Shown here piece after piece: positions 1 to 12,051 of a stretch of DNA of 64,000 bases. The number at the start of each line of letters is the position of its first letter. Position 1 is the first letter of the stretch. The DNA comes from Biscogniauxia marginata. Taxonomy: Eukaryota > Ascomycota > Sordariomycetes > Xylariales > Xylariaceae. Location: assembly GCA_022695795.1 (NCBI GenBank), contig MU404089.1, positions 124,001 to 188,000 of the forward strand, given 5' to 3'. Below the pieces are notes generated by a model that was given only the letters and a program-made list of their open reading frames with translations, was not told the origin of the DNA and did not search any database. The position numbers were made by a program, and so were the translations under genes.

Positions 1-3000
1 CAGCGAGAGAGAAAGTCGAGGAACGGCTCGTCGTCACACTTGAGTGCTTGCTGGAGTGTCTTCGAGGATGGACGTCGCCTTCTTCCTTTGGAAGACACCG
101 TCAGGCGCGGCTTGCCCATCGAGTCGAAGAAGAGCTTCTTTCTCGTACTTTTCTCAATCAAATGCTTCTCGGGTGGACCGAACACTTCCATTATGCAAGC
201 CAATTGCTCCTGTTCGTTCTCTCCGGGGAAAATTGGGACGCCAGTATACAATTCGGCTAGAATGCAGCCAACACTCCACATGTCGATTGGAAGGCCATAT
301 GTCATGCCCAGAATGACTTCAGGAGACCTGTAGAAGCGGGACTGGATGTACGTGTACACCTTCTCGTTCTCGAAACAGCTCGAACCGAAGTCGATCACCT
401 TGATTTCGGAATGCATAGGGTGCCGGAGGAGGATGTTTTCCGGTTTTAGATCGCAATGGATAACTTTGCGTTGCTTGAGCAGGGTGAGAGAGCTGAGCAT
501 CTGCTTAGTAAACCGCCTGATGAGCTTCAGCGAGAACCCGCGGAAGTTGTTGGACTTGATAAACTCGTAGAGATTCATATCGAGAAGCTCAGTCGAGATG
601 CACAGATGGCCACGGAAGTAGAAGCTGTGGGTGAAGTTGACCATGCTATGCTTGTTCTTAGGGTCCCATTCGCGTAGCTTTTGTAGGATGTTGACTTCGA
701 CAAGAGCTTGTTGATGGAATCGCTTCTTGTTGCGAATGATCTTCACCGCAACGAGGACGCCGGTCTTGTGGTCGATACACCTGACTACCTGTCCGAAACT
801 TCCTTTACCAAGAACGTCGACAATTTCGTAGCGATATGCAAGATGATCACCGCAAATGATAGTGTAATCTCCACGTTCGTCGTCGTAACCGAAATTTGGC
901 TGGCTCGTGTTTAAGTCTCCCACAACCTTATTGGCGTTTTGGGTGCCGCAGAAGTAGATATCGCTGTAGTCGACAATCTCGCCTCTTTCGTAGATATTCA
1001 AGATGGCTATCCGGATGGCCTCGTGGGGTCCGACGCGTTCCTTAGGAGTTGCCCTCTTGCGGAGTGCATCTAGTGTCCTGGCTGCCATTTCCGTCTCTTT
1101 TCTCCTCAGGCCCAACTTCTTCATTTCTTCCTCGGCCACAAGGTCATCCTTATCCAGATCAGCAGTATACGGATCATTGCTCTTGATCGAAGCAACCGAC
1201 GGTCTAGGACGGAGTATCTTCTGCATCGACGAGCTCCGGGACTGTGCCGAGGTCTCGACTACAGAGTTATTGCTCAAATCCTTCTTAGAGTTGATAAGCT
1301 TTTCCGACCGAATCTTCTCCTGACTAGTCACAGCCTTCAAACTTGACCCCGAGCTCTTCCTCCGTCGTGATTCCAAATAAGAACCAGTGGACTTGGTAGC
1401 ATTGCTGGGGCTCGGGGCTTTCGTGGTACTGAAGTTCAACGTCGCTGAAATGGGTATTCGAGGTGGTGGCATGCTCTCCTGACGAGCAAGTTTCTCGGCG
1501 GCCTTATCCATAGAACCAGAAGCATGATGGCTACTCTTCGAGGCGCTCCGCTTCCAAGATAGACTGAGCTTCCTCCTCAAAGAACTTATTGATGACGGGG
1601 TCGGGGGCTCTTGCTCTTCGGGACTCGTATGAGGCGGTGGAGATTTAGGTTGCTTCGCCAATTTCTGTGCTCTCGGACCTGTGAGTTTTCGTTGAGGCTT
1701 AACCTCAGCATTAGTGTCAGCCGCGGCCACGCGCTTTACGTCACCGGCGGTCTTGGATTTAGTAAGTAGGTTTTCGAAAGTATCATCATCTTTGGGTGCA
1801 GATGATGAAAGGAACGGGGAAACCGCAGGTTTGCGCGACGGGGTCTTGCTTGCGGCATCAAGCAGGGACTCGGTCGAGCTTGTGGTGTCACCAGTCGAAC
1901 TGTCTAGAGGGTTGTGGTGGATGGAACTGCTACTACGAAGAGCGGTCTTCTCGGGGTCTCTATCCATGCGACCTCGGGAGAAGAACGTACTCTTCGAGGC
2001 AGTCATCGGTGTCGTAGGTGTCTTGGCAATTGTCCTAGACAGCGGCGGACTCAGCTTGCGATCCTCGGAGCCTTGATCCTGTAAGGCTGCGATCTTGGCA
2101 GCTGTAGGAGTGCTCAAAGGACCCAGATTGAGGGGCGGAAGTCTCAACGGTTGTAGATTCTTTTTAGAAGCAGCAGCATTGGGCTTCTTGTCAACGTCGG
2201 ACGAGGGGCCTGCCAGGGTCTTCCTCGTTGCATATTTCCGGGTACCGGTCTTAGACTTTGTCTTATTCATTTGCTCTTGAGAAGGCGTATGTGACAAGGT
2301 CCCAGTCGAACTACTGGCGATGCTACTCGTGTCTAAGGCGTAATTTGATTTCGTCTTGTCGAGGTATGGTAACTCCGCCGGCGATTCCTTAGGCGATTCA
2401 TACGCCTTCGGGATAGCAGGAACTGGGGGCACGTCTTCCTCCTCTTCGGCTGTCGGGGGGTTATGTGCATTTACGCCCTTTGGCGCAGGTAAGCGAGAGC
2501 TTGGGCCGCCCTGTGAGATACCGCGTTGAAGCGAGCCTGTGGATGTCCTATGGGTATTATAACTAGTTGATGAGCCGACGGACAACCCTGAACTATACGA
2601 CTTCCTATTGTTGAGATCCGGTGTTGTTCTCAGAGACGAGGGAGTAGACGTCTTTCGGGGAATCATGGAGGGAGAGCGAGAATGCGGGCGCACGTCAAGA
2701 GGTGGCGGCGGCGCGTTGGCAAGTTGGGATAAACTCGGCGGGTGGGTGGACATGCGCCTCATCCGCTGCGCATCTGTCGGTGAGATGGTTCGAGCGCCCA
2801 ATCCAGTCACATGAGAAGCATGTGCGCCAGGCATAACAGACGTTCTTCTTGCCGAGCCGGGTGTTGTGGAACCTTTCCCCTTCGGTGATCTTGGAAACGC
2901 AGTCGCCGTTCGACTATGTTCTAGGTTCAAGCTGGTACTGCTTACGCTGGCAGACAAGTTCGTCGCTGAAGTTCTCGCTGGAGGCTGCACCGAACGGGCC

Positions 3001-3953
3001 TTCGTGGCCCGTGAAGCAGTACGAGTCCGTGGGCCATTCCCTGCCTGCCCGCTGCCGACGTCGAGAGACGATCGAGTTACGTCGATGGCGCCCGCATCAA
3101 GATTATCAGAGATCAAACTAGGCCGGCGTTTATGTGGTCTGCTTCCATAATCGGCATCGATGACGCCCGAGCCAATCGACTTTCTCGGCAGCTTCACCAT
3201 GTTGCTGTTAGAAACCGGAGGGTAGTGATTCTGGCGTCGATTCCGCATTGCAGCCGGGGCTGTGGGCGCATCTGTTACGCTGGGGGTCAAGGATACGGTA
3301 GAGCCGCTGCTAACGTGCCTACTCGACGTGCTTGGCCTCCGCAGAATGGAGCCGGACCGTTTCGGTCTCGTCGTGGCCGTAATGGGCGGCGGGTTCGGCT
3401 GCATGGCGGTGCGCGTGGAATCTCCGTTCTGCGTGATATTCGGCTGTCGACCGGGCATCTCCAACGTCGGCTTTTCCTCTAGAATGCTTCCTTGACCTGA
3501 AGGCGAAGGAAACTGAGTCAGCTTGAATTCGGTAGAGGCAGACTCGATGCTGGTCTGCAGGTCATCGAAGCTGACGGAGGGGAGGAAGTCGAAGGAGGTG
3601 CTCGTGCTATCGCCTACGTCACCCGGCGCGCCATTCCGACCGAAGGAGAACAAGGAATGATTATTAGACGACGATGCATGCAACATTGGGTCGTTGGAGG
3701 TGTGGGATGGTTGGTTGACGGGGCTGATGTTCTCCTTACTCCTAAGAGAATAGGGTCATGTCAGTAGGCAGATGTCATGCGAGTAATGGAAACCACGGCT
3801 ACGTATATCTCCAGGATGGTGCGGGAAGGAGGGGAGGCAGAGGCAAGGCAAGGTGACGATGCAGTAGTGTATGGTAAAGAAAGAAACGCACGATCGGGTG
3901 GGCGACTGCGCAGCTGGTCTCGGGCCAGCGGGGACCTTGTGCTCTCTCAGCAT
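1..3953 (-). CDS. pom1: Pom1-like DYRK-family protein kinase (3' truncated by window edge)
   Basis: Dual-specificity tyrosine-regulated kinase; fission yeast Pom1 controls cell polarity and size at cell tips. Model: exon 1 3953-3892 (20 codons plus 2 nt), donor GTGCGT, intron with CTGAC branch site, acceptor TTAG, exon 2 from 3741 running open to base 1. The phase joins exactly, giving about 1267 visible residues. The first ~980 residues are Ser/Pro/Thr-rich and low complexity, typical of fungal Pom1. The kinase domain begins near residue 988 with GKGSFGQV, VAVKI lysine, catalytic HCDLKPEN, DFGSSC and the DYRK activation loop YTYIQSRFYRSPEV whose second Tyr is the autophosphorylation site. 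The end of the domain and the stop lie outside the window. An in-frame TTG upstream of the chosen ATG is not needed. Family call is firm; Pom1 rather than another class II DYRK is likely from length and layout. Confidence 0.9.
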
Positions 3954-6900
3954 AGGGGACGACAAGGCGGGATGGGTGGAATTTCTAGGGTTGGATCAGT
4001 TGTCGGTGTGGAATCGCGACGAGGCCGTCTCCCAGCAAAAGAAACGGGGGCCAGTCCCGTTGAGACTAGGGGAGATTCGCGATCAATCTCAGTCCGACTA
4101 AGGATCTGAGTGCATCGGCAGTGCTACCGCATTCCGGGACGCGACACGGTGAGGACGACGGTGAGAGAGCAGTCGGCCGTGGAAATGGGCGATGGGTCCC
4201 GCGACGAATGGGATGGTGAAGGTAGGGTTTGGGGTGGGCGAAGATGCTGTCGAATGCAGGCAGGTTCACGGAAAAGGGTTGGTTGTGGTTGTTTTCACTG
4301 ATTAAGGGAAAGAAAATAAGAGAGAGAGTGGATGGGGCTTTGCTCCACAGGCCACTTCCAAGGATGGCCAAGATTGATTTGGGATGGGTGATTTCCGCCC
4401 GCCGTTTTAGTCCCGACGTGGTATAGGCACAGTACGTGTAAGTCACTGTACTGTGATACACTGTACTGTACGCTATGCTACCTACTGCATTAGCAGACAA
4501 ATTCAGTGGGTACCTACCTATGAGCAGTACAGTGCAGCACTGTACACACCTACCTAGGTACCTATTTAACAGGTAAGTACAATATTACACACGGACCCTA
4601 CCTACCTTCTGAACGTGCTTACTGCCTAATAACTTGCCACTGATTTATTCCCACTAGGACAGCTATCAAGTAATCGTTTAATATGAATATGTATTATTTA
4701 TGATCAACTTTAATGTTGTAAGTAACAATTTGATATTCAGGTAGCTAAATCCTGTCAAGGAGAAAAGCGAGAACAATTAAAAAATAGTGACAATTCTGAT
4801 TTATCTTAGTAAGTACATACCTAGTCCTACACACTCTTCCCTACATCATTACCTAGGTATCAATGAGGTGGGTGTGTGGTAGTACAGAATACGGAATATA
4901 CACATCTAAGTCAGACATGGTATAAGAGGAGGTATGTGCACGTTCTATTTGTTCTAATTTTGTTTTGTTGGGCAGCACATGCACTACGGTATGGTACCTT
5001 ACGATGTCATCATCGTTCCAGCCTTGGGGTTTCTTAAATCGAAATCAACCAAGAACAGAACAATTCAAGATGACCCTATGGGAGGACAACTAACTGACCG
5101 GTGGATACGGGAAAGCCAGAAACGTCCGGGCTGGGTCATCAGGTTTTAGGGTGTGAATCACTTTTAGCTACAACCGCCCGACTATCGTCTTTAGTATAAG
5201 TAGGTACCTAGGTAAGTGCATGTAGGTACTATCGCAGAGTCGTGCAGTCGAGCTATGTCTTATACGCGATAGGGCAGGTAATGCAAGTCTCATACATGTG
5301 TCTCATACATGTGTAACTTATCTGCCATGTAAACTGTACATGGTATAGCTAGTAGGTAGCTGTCAAAGTTACGGATAAGTAACAAGATGAGACAACTATA
5401 GTCGAGCCCCATCAGGAGCGATTTTTGTACCTAGGTATTGTCCCTCTCCCCCTTCCCCTTCCCCAGCCCGCCTCTGTCGCCATGACAAGCCCGGACGGTT
5501 GCCGGGCAATTAGAGGAGCACCAACCAATCTTGACTGACAGGTCACAGGCTCGCGTCCGGGCACACCCCCATTCACGATGGTACATCCGATCTGATATCA
5601 GATTGTATAGCCGATGAAGTATACTAGTATACAACAATTCTATATCTAGTGTAAACATATTGACTTACCCCTCACAGAGCAAGCGTCAAGCCCTGTCAAC
5701 AAATACAAGCTTGCTTGTTTGTCTTCTCTTGCTTCATCGTCGTCATCGGCTGCGCTTCATGCTGGCCTTTTATTTCTCCTGGGCGGGAATAGGATGGATT
5801 CCATCATCAAAGTGCGTGCTTCTGAAATATGCATGCTGGTGCCGAGTGGCCAATGATGGCGGCTCGACAGGATTGTTTTGTTGCTGCAGCAGCCCTAGCC
5901 TGCATGAACTTTGCAGTAGGTAACGCCCTTTGCGGCCCTCGCCGCCCCAGTTCTTGGTCCCCCTTCTCTCCTTTCGATCAGGAACAAAGATACGGTATGG
6001 TATGCACATCGACTGGCCCGCGAAAGGGGTGTGCGTCCTGTCAGAGAGTGGGACACGAACAAACCAGGAGCGCCGACATCCCTACTCGGCCCTCCCTTTC
6101 CTATGGGGTTCAGGAGGGTCCTTAGCATCATTGCGTAAGCCAACCATATTTTGTCCAGCTCTGTTTCTCTGTTTTGTTTCGTTAATAAACATTCAGCTAT
6201 TGTTGATATCGGCCAGCATTATCGCTAGCAGGGTGTCGCGTGTACATTGCTAACTTGCTCGCTTCCTCCGGGCGACGGATCTTCTCCACGGCACGACTCT
6301 GCGTCGCGTTTCTTAAATGAAATGGCTCTGAGGCCAGCGCACCGCATCCTCTTGGCTGAGCAGTTGGTCCACTGGAAATGCTTCAACGGGGGTCGGGAAT
6401 ACCGTGCTTAAACCTTTTTTCCCTCTCTCTTTTTCGTTTCTCTTAGTACATATTATACCCGGTCTGTTCTTCCTCACGATCTTCAGGGTCCCAGAATTGG
6501 AAAAACACCCCCCCCTTTTCGCTGCAGTAAACTCCCTATTATGTACATATCTTAGCGTACGTACTGTGTGCAACTACGTGGATTAACTGGGTTTATGTCA
6601 CCGCGTGGGAATATCCACCACTTCCAGAGCTAGACCCGTTCCTCTCCAGCCATGGACGGTTGTGGTTTTGTGGCCTGTTCTTAAGGTTTGTCTACAATAT
6701 GAGCCTCACGATCTAGCGAACAGACCTGATTCACATGATGATTGTGTCACGTAGGTCTTTTTGCATTTAGCCTAGTAGGCTTTACATATTTAGATCGATA
6801 TATACTTTGCGTATTATTAGCTACCTAGACGTGCTTAGAACGACGTCAGACAGCCGATGCAAGGTCGTGTGGCCCCTGCGGTCCATTAGTCCCAAGAGAC

Positions 6901-7342
6901 ACCGTCATGGGATACCATATACTAGAATAGCATGACCTCTTCTCAAGCCAGTTAGAGCCTCAACACCTGAGGTCGGTATCCTCGGATTATCGTAAAATTC
7001 ATCAGCATTATTCATCTACCCATAAAAAACCCCCTGAGGCCTTCGTCCTAAGGGATTAGAGCTTTAAAGAAAGGATCACGTCCCTAGAGCCATCTATGGA
7101 ATCGCGATGCCTCCAGAGCATTGGTATCTCGCCCAGAGAGGCCGAGATAGTAGGTATCTGGGCCTTGATCGCCATGCTGTCAGCCCTGCCAGTCTGCTAC
7201 GATACGTCTTCCTGCGAGGCTGCGGTCCCAATTCCCGGGAGGGGGCGCTCGGAGACCATGCTAGAGTGGAGTTTGGTGTGTTCGTTCCACCCTTCCTTCT
7301 TTCTTTTTTTCTCCCGAGACATATTCGTACACATCCCGCCGC
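3954..7342. other. 3.4-kb intergenic region upstream of the kinase
   Basis: No reading frame here shows a recognisable domain or consistent coding character. It holds the kinase promoter and probable long 5' leader (about 3954-4450). It also holds many copies of the palindrome-like string ACCTAGGT/GGTACC, for example near 4550, 4850, 5205 and 5430, and a CT-rich tract near 6415-6445. I see nothing else I can name. Confidence 0.5.
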
Positions 7343-7755
7343 TTACAAGAACAGCCGCCATATGCCCAACCAAGCCAATCCCAGAGATGTAGCTGCGATG
7401 CCCAACTTTCGGCTGCGCATGCCGAGCATGGACTTGCTCGCCAGGATCTTGGCCCGCTGCTGGTCGAGTTGCGAATTGCCAGAGAAGTAGCTATAGGCCG
7501 CCAATCCGAGGAACGCGCCGCCGCCTAGTTTGCGATGCATTCATGTCAGCAGTGTACGTTTCAATCCTATGAAGACGCTCTAGGTAGACACACCTAGCAG
7601 GCTAGCAGTTTTATGCGACCGATATGGCGAGCTTTTCAGTACTTACCTACGATTCGGCACGGGAGGCAGTCTTCGCCTCGATCCTGCTTCAGGAGCTCGT
7701 TAAGATTTTCCGGCTTTTCGAGCGTGCCGACGGTTGGTATCTTGTCTTTGGCCAT
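7343..7755 (-). CDS. Small mitochondrial-type membrane protein, DMAC1/DUF4536-like (2 exons)
   Basis: Two-exon gene of 96 residues: exon 1 7755-7647, donor GTAAGT, intron with CTGAC branch site, acceptor ACTAG, exon 2 7524-7343. Phase 1 at the junction joins exactly. The spliced protein reads DCLPCRIVGGGAFLG across the junction: a CxxC pair followed by a glycine-rich first membrane helix (about residues 34-50) and a second hydrophobic helix at the C-terminus (about 77-96). This layout is that of the DUF4536 / distal membrane-arm assembly component 1 family, which in mammals assists respiratory complex I assembly; I infer a similar inner-membrane location. A simple ORF start at 7540 falls inside the intron and would lose the CxxC. 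The gene model is strong; the family assignment is from memory of the CxxC-two-helix pattern. Confidence 0.75.
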
Positions 7756-9310
7756 GGCTATTCGGGCTACGATGTAATAAATTGGAATGCCTTTTTTTTG
7801 TCTTGCGACAGTAGAAAAAAAGAGCTAATCTACATGTAGGTCGGAAATGTGATTTGTTGGTCCGTGCATCAACGAAATTCAGGGACCAAGGCCTAACTTA
7901 GGCTAAGGCAAAGCTTATCAACCGCCGGACTATACCTTAAACTCCCTATGCCCAAGGTAGCTAGACGGTATAAAAGGTTATACATCACCATATACATCAT
8001 CTTACATGTATCAAGAAATGATATTACTATAATTTCACATAATTACTCCTAGTCTTCTCTCATAGAAGGACTCAGCCAATTAGCATGTGAATGAATAACC
8101 ACAGGCCACCGTTTTATAAGCCGCATGGAACACTATAATTACGTATATAACCTTGGTCAACTATGTTGTAGGCTTGATCCCAGTTCCACCATCACTGCCC
8201 AAGATGGGTCCGGCATTATTTCATATATAGTACGGACGTAGCGAGGCAAGCAATTGGTCTGTCCAGTTTCATTTCATTCATAGTGTGCATCTAGCGACTA
8301 TATCGATACGAGTTATATACCTCAAAACGAGCCGTCTACAATCACTAACACCTGTTGCGCCCTTATCCCTTACTAGATGTCAATTCTACCTGTACAATGG
8401 ACTCCGATACTATTACTATCCTCTTGATATCAATACCAGAGATCTTCGCTCCCACGCGGCGACCTGATAATTACATAACCTACCTAAAGTCTCCCAGTCC
8501 GAAATAAGAAAAAACCGGCAACGCCTTGCGCTAGAGTCGACATCAAACAGTTCGGCCACGCGAACACCACGCCATCCGATTTAGCACCGTTGATCATCAC
8601 ATTCAAAGAGGCAGGCGGATATGTAGTAAAAGACCCTTTTCTGCTTCTTATTCCTCTTTGCATCCAGTGTTACAGAGAGAAAAGATCGCCGTCTACGTCC
8701 CCCCCCCCCACCCCCTCCCCTGTGAAATATGGCGTAACTGTCCGCGCCCAGGACCCGGCTAGCTTTCGATACCATGACGCCGTTTCGTGACCCGTCTCCC
8801 CGGAACCACGCTATGGTGGAGAAAGACAGAGAAGGCGGTATGCCCCTAATCAGCAAAGTTGTCCTGCGAGAATGGATAGGTAAGGTAGGTGGCAAAAAAA
8901 GAAAAATATAACGGATGCCTCAGTTAATTAGCAACTGTCGATCTCAAGAGAAGGGGAATCTAAGAACGAGAAGAGGAAAAAAACTTTTTTTGGCAGGTTG
9001 GTAGATAGATAGGTAGATAGATCGTCAGGTTAAGCCCCATCTAGAGGGAGGCCTCTTCCACTTCAGTTTTTGATATCACCAAAGAAAACGCCCATTGTTG
9101 TTTCTTTTTTTCTTTTTTTTTCCTTTTCTTTTTTGATATCCTTTCCCCAGTCAAACTATATTCATTCATTAGGGGTATACATTACACATCATCATTTCGT
9201 ATTGTCTGATACGTAACGCGAGGACGTCTATAGCAAACCCATCCCGTCTGGGGCCCCCGGTGCTTATATCCGGGGACAATACAAACACTACCTACCTAGG
9301 TATACAACCT
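7756..9310. other. Intergenic, AT-leaning
   Basis: No supported gene. It contains a C-run near 8700-8720, TAGATAGA/TAGGTAGA tetranucleotide repeats at 9000-9022 and a T-rich tract at 9100-9135 that probably belongs to the promoter of the following plus-strand gene. Confidence 0.4.
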
Positions 9311-9991
9311 ATGCTCCTCTACACACCCTCGGCCCTCCTAACACGGGGTACCAGCAATATGCTGGTTCTCCCCTCTCGCCTCCGATCCCGGGGCAGCAAC
9401 ACCCCCCTCGACGGCGGCGCCGTCGCCGGCATCGCCGTGGGCGTCTCCCTGCTAGCCTCTATCATGCTCAGCGTAGCCGTCTATACGGTACTCCGGCGGC
9501 GGCGCCTAAAAAAGCGGCGCGACGAGGTCAAGCTCGAGGCTGCAGCCGCGGTGGCAGCCTCCGCCTCTGCTACGGCGACCGCGGTAGCGCTATCGCGGTC
9601 GCCGACGATACCACCAGTACCGGAAGTCAGGGCAAAGGAGAAGAAGAAGAAGAAGAAGGGGGAAGATGCGGCGGGGGCGCCGTCGATGATAGCGATAGTA
9701 GTGGAGGAGGCGGAAGAGGCAAGGGAGGGTACTTCGTGGGGGAGTAGTGGTTCCGAGACGGGTACGATTAAGGGGGGCGAGGGGGATGCGTATGGATGGC
9801 CTCCCAGCGGGGAGAAGGAAGGCGGGGGGCGCGCTTATAGCGGCCTATCGGACGAAGTGAGCGAGCTCGATGAGCAGGTCTCGGTGGTTACGTTCCACAC
9901 TGGGGTCTCAGAGCTGAGTGAACCGACAACGACAAAGGGGATGGAAGTGCTGGAAGGGAAGTCGGCGGAGGAAGAGATAAGGCGATGGTAG
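9311..9991 (+). CDS. Single-pass membrane protein with acidic/low-complexity cytoplasmic tail
   Basis: Open frame of 226 residues from the first ATG; the frame extends further upstream only through a GTG. One clear transmembrane helix (about residues 37-59, GGAVAGIAVGVSLLASIML) is followed at once by a strongly basic stop-transfer stretch RRRRLKKRR, so the C-terminus should be cytoplasmic. The tail is Ala-rich, then Lys-rich (KEKKKKKKG), then Gly/Ser/Glu-rich. The helix-plus-basic pattern is common in fungal WSC/Mid2-like or mucin-like surface proteins, but no extracellular domain is present in this frame, so an upstream exon encoding it may be missing. No family recognised. A second in-frame ATG lies at 9359. 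Confidence 0.5.
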   Translation: MLLYTPSALLTRGTSNMLVLPSRLRSRGSNTPLDGGAVAGIAVGVSLLASIMLSVAVYTVLRRRRLKKRRDEVKLEAAAAVAASASATATAVALSRSPTIPPVPEVRAKEKKKKKKGEDAAGAPSMIAIVVEEAEEAREGTSWGSSGSETGTIKGGEGDAYGWPPSGEKEGGGRAYSGLSDEVSELDEQVSVVTFHTGVSELSEPTTTKGMEVLEGKSAEEEIRRW

Positions 9992-11175
9992 GGTTAGGGA
10001 GGTAGAAGCTGTTAGACGAGATGAGTAGTGACATTTAGCAGTTCAGGTATGGTAACGACTAACTTCAACAGATAGGACTTGGGGCGTGTAATGATGGGTT
10101 CGTAGTAAATGATGTGTCCTGGAAAAGGCAGTTGACTCCTTTACTTACCCTCACACATCTATCTACCTCTTATGTCCCTAAATAGACTGCGGTGGCATAA
10201 TCACGACGAAAGCCACGAGTCACAGCAAAAACACTTCAACTGTATGTAGGTAGTCATGATGTATATTTAGATGGACAAACGATGAATATTCTTAACCAGT
10301 GGCCACGGAAAATGACATCTGAAGTTATATGAACATGACATAAAGACGGAGACTAAGAGTTTCGCGCTTCTGTTAGCATTACGTTTTTTGATAGCGATTT
10401 ATTACAGTTTCCTTGCCCGCCACCAAGTATACCCAGCTATAAGATTCGCTATTAAGATATAGATATCTGCTAGGCATCTTCTCTGCTGGTGATATATATA
10501 GAGAGATAGAAGACTACTCCCGGGGGTTCGCACGAGATTTTGTACGAATGGCGTATTAGTATCTTGCTGTCCAACTGCGAATCTTTTACTCTCAGTTCAA
10601 GTTTTGAGGGGTTTAAAGCCAAGGATGAACGAAGCTTCGTTTCCTGGCCGTGTGACCACTAGTTTCCCAACTAGAGGATTTTGTTTGCGCGGATTACGAA
10701 ACAAAATAGTGACCACACTGATATCCCAGTTCCGTTCGGCACCCGGCATAGCACTACCCAGCCCGATTTGGGAATTCGGTAAACAAAGTATTGTGCCACT
10801 AGAGATGTTCCGTCCGGCCCTCGGCAGCTAAGAGCACCAACGCACACGCCTTTCGCCGTGTCGCCATTGAATCCAGATAAGCCTGTCTCCCTCTATGGCT
10901 GATCACAAGGGGACAACTAGCAATAGTGGCATGGTCATTTGAAGCTCAGTTTCGCTGAGGTATGGTGGGTTACAAAGGGTAGCAACAAAGGTTGCATGCG
11001 AGGAATCAAGATCGGCCACCATTCGTCCTTGGTGTGTGTTGATATGATTATCAGTCTGGTCTCATTTGAGATAACTTTGTGATGTGGTTTCTTCACTATC
11101 AAAGGAGCCAGGGAATAGGGAATAGTCAGAATTACATCGAAGAATCTCCGTCTGAAGTCGGCTAAGTGCTTTAAC
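9992..11175. other. Intergenic
   Basis: No supported gene. The 75-codon frame at 10604-10831 has no coding signature. A short inverted repeat (ATTTTGTTT / AAACAAAAT) sits near 10678-10708. Otherwise I see nothing distinctive. Confidence 0.4.
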
Positions 11176-11324
11176 TCATTCGCCGTACACTAGAGGCATA
11201 TTGATATTGAATATGCCAAGTAGACAACAAGTTAGATCCTCTCTCCTGGTGGTTGATCTGTTCCCAGCCCAGTTCATCCATGATAAGACAGGGATAAAGG
11301 ACACTGGCTGTAGTCTTTCTAGGA
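11176..11324 (-). pseudogene. HET-domain fragment (C-terminal part of domain)
   Basis: The minus strand encodes a stretch containing SWMNWAGNRSTTRREDL followed by LLGIFNINMPLVYGE. This is the conserved end of the heterokaryon-incompatibility (HET) domain, usually like MSWA..R.TTR.EDxAYCLLGIFdvnMPLLYGEG. A stop follows immediately where the domain normally continues with a Gly. Upstream (11325-11440) the frame runs into AT-rich, Tyr/Phe-rich sequence unlike any HET protein. It is therefore a remnant. It lies on the same strand as the N-terminal HET fragment at 12052-12336 and may be the other end of the same dead gene. Confidence 0.65.
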
Positions 11325-11488
11325 CCAATATATACAGGTAGGTATATATAAACGAAACAAAATGAATAAATTTTTTATAAAAATATAATTTATATAAATA
11401 AATCCTATATAAAACATAATAATGAGTGTGTCGCGAATAGGGATATTCACAGTTATAATAGATCTCCTCGTAGGTGAGGTCACGTGAC

Positions 11489-11566
11489 GACCGCTCACCC
11501 CAACAGGGGTAGTGAGCGCTTATATATATGGGGAGCTCCTCACCCACCTAAGGTGGGTGAGGGAGC
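11489..11566. repeat. Two adjacent GC-rich stem-loops
   Basis: First stem: GCTCAC(CCC)...(GGG)gtaGTGAGC at about 11490-11518. Second stem: TCACCCACCT, single A, AGGTGGGTGA at 11540-11560, extended by imperfect CTCC/GGGAG. They stand out in AT-rich flanks and separate the HET fragment from the small Cys-rich gene. No direct repeats bounding them were found. Confidence 0.6.
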
Positions 11567-11688
11567 AAACTCATTTACACCTTATTTCATATGCTCCCTG
11601 GTCTCTAGCTCGCAATAAACATCGCCAGGAGGTAGTTATCCCCTATATCCGAGACCGGTCTAATCTATGATATCCTGCCAGCCAAGAA

Positions 11689-11898
11689 ATGTGTACGTCA
11701 AAGTTTATTAAATACACATGCGGCTGCAAGAAGGAGATGGAGTTCATCCAATGCCCGGAGCGCCAGGGAACCATTGTCAGATGCAATCCGATTACTGAAG
11801 CATGGGACAAGGATTCAACCAATTACTGTTCAAAGCACCTGGTCAAGCCGGACGCGCCAGTGATATACACGGACCGAAATGGAGACATTGTGGAATAG
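11689..11898 (+). CDS. Small cysteine-rich hypothetical protein (69 aa)
   Basis: Intact single-exon frame of 69 residues from an ATG. It carries six cysteines and several His/Lys: YTCGCKKEMEFIQCPERQ, a middle Cys, NYCSKHL, and an acidic tail ending NGDIVE. The spaced C-x-C...C...C...C-x2-H layout suggests a small metal-binding or disulfide fold. There is no signal peptide or membrane helix, so it is probably intracellular. Similar short proteins occur in many Pezizomycotina in my recollection, but I know no function. It lies between two HET-domain fragments on the opposite strand, so it either inserted into or outlived a decayed incompatibility gene. Confidence 0.6.
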   Translation: MCTSKFIKYTCGCKKEMEFIQCPERQGTIVRCNPITEAWDKDSTNYCSKHLVKPDAPVIYTDRNGDIVE

Positions 11899-12051
11899 TA
11901 AGCCTAGGCTTACGAACTGGGAGCTGCATTGAGATGATGAAATTGTACGTTGGGAAGTCCGGGAATTTGTTCGCTTTCTGGGTGCTTTCTACTTGGACAC
12001 TTTGTAGACAGCCTAGCCGCAATACATTGGCGCGCTGTTTCCACATCCTTT

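Noticed and set aside
7343..7540. Single-exon 65-residue gene starting at the ATG at 7540
   Set aside because: The ATG lies between a CTGAC branch site and an ACTAG acceptor; the spliced model gains the CxxC motif and a proper start.
10604..10831. 75-codon plus-strand frame
   Set aside because: No recognisable domain, starts with a non-ATG codon and lies in featureless intergenic DNA.
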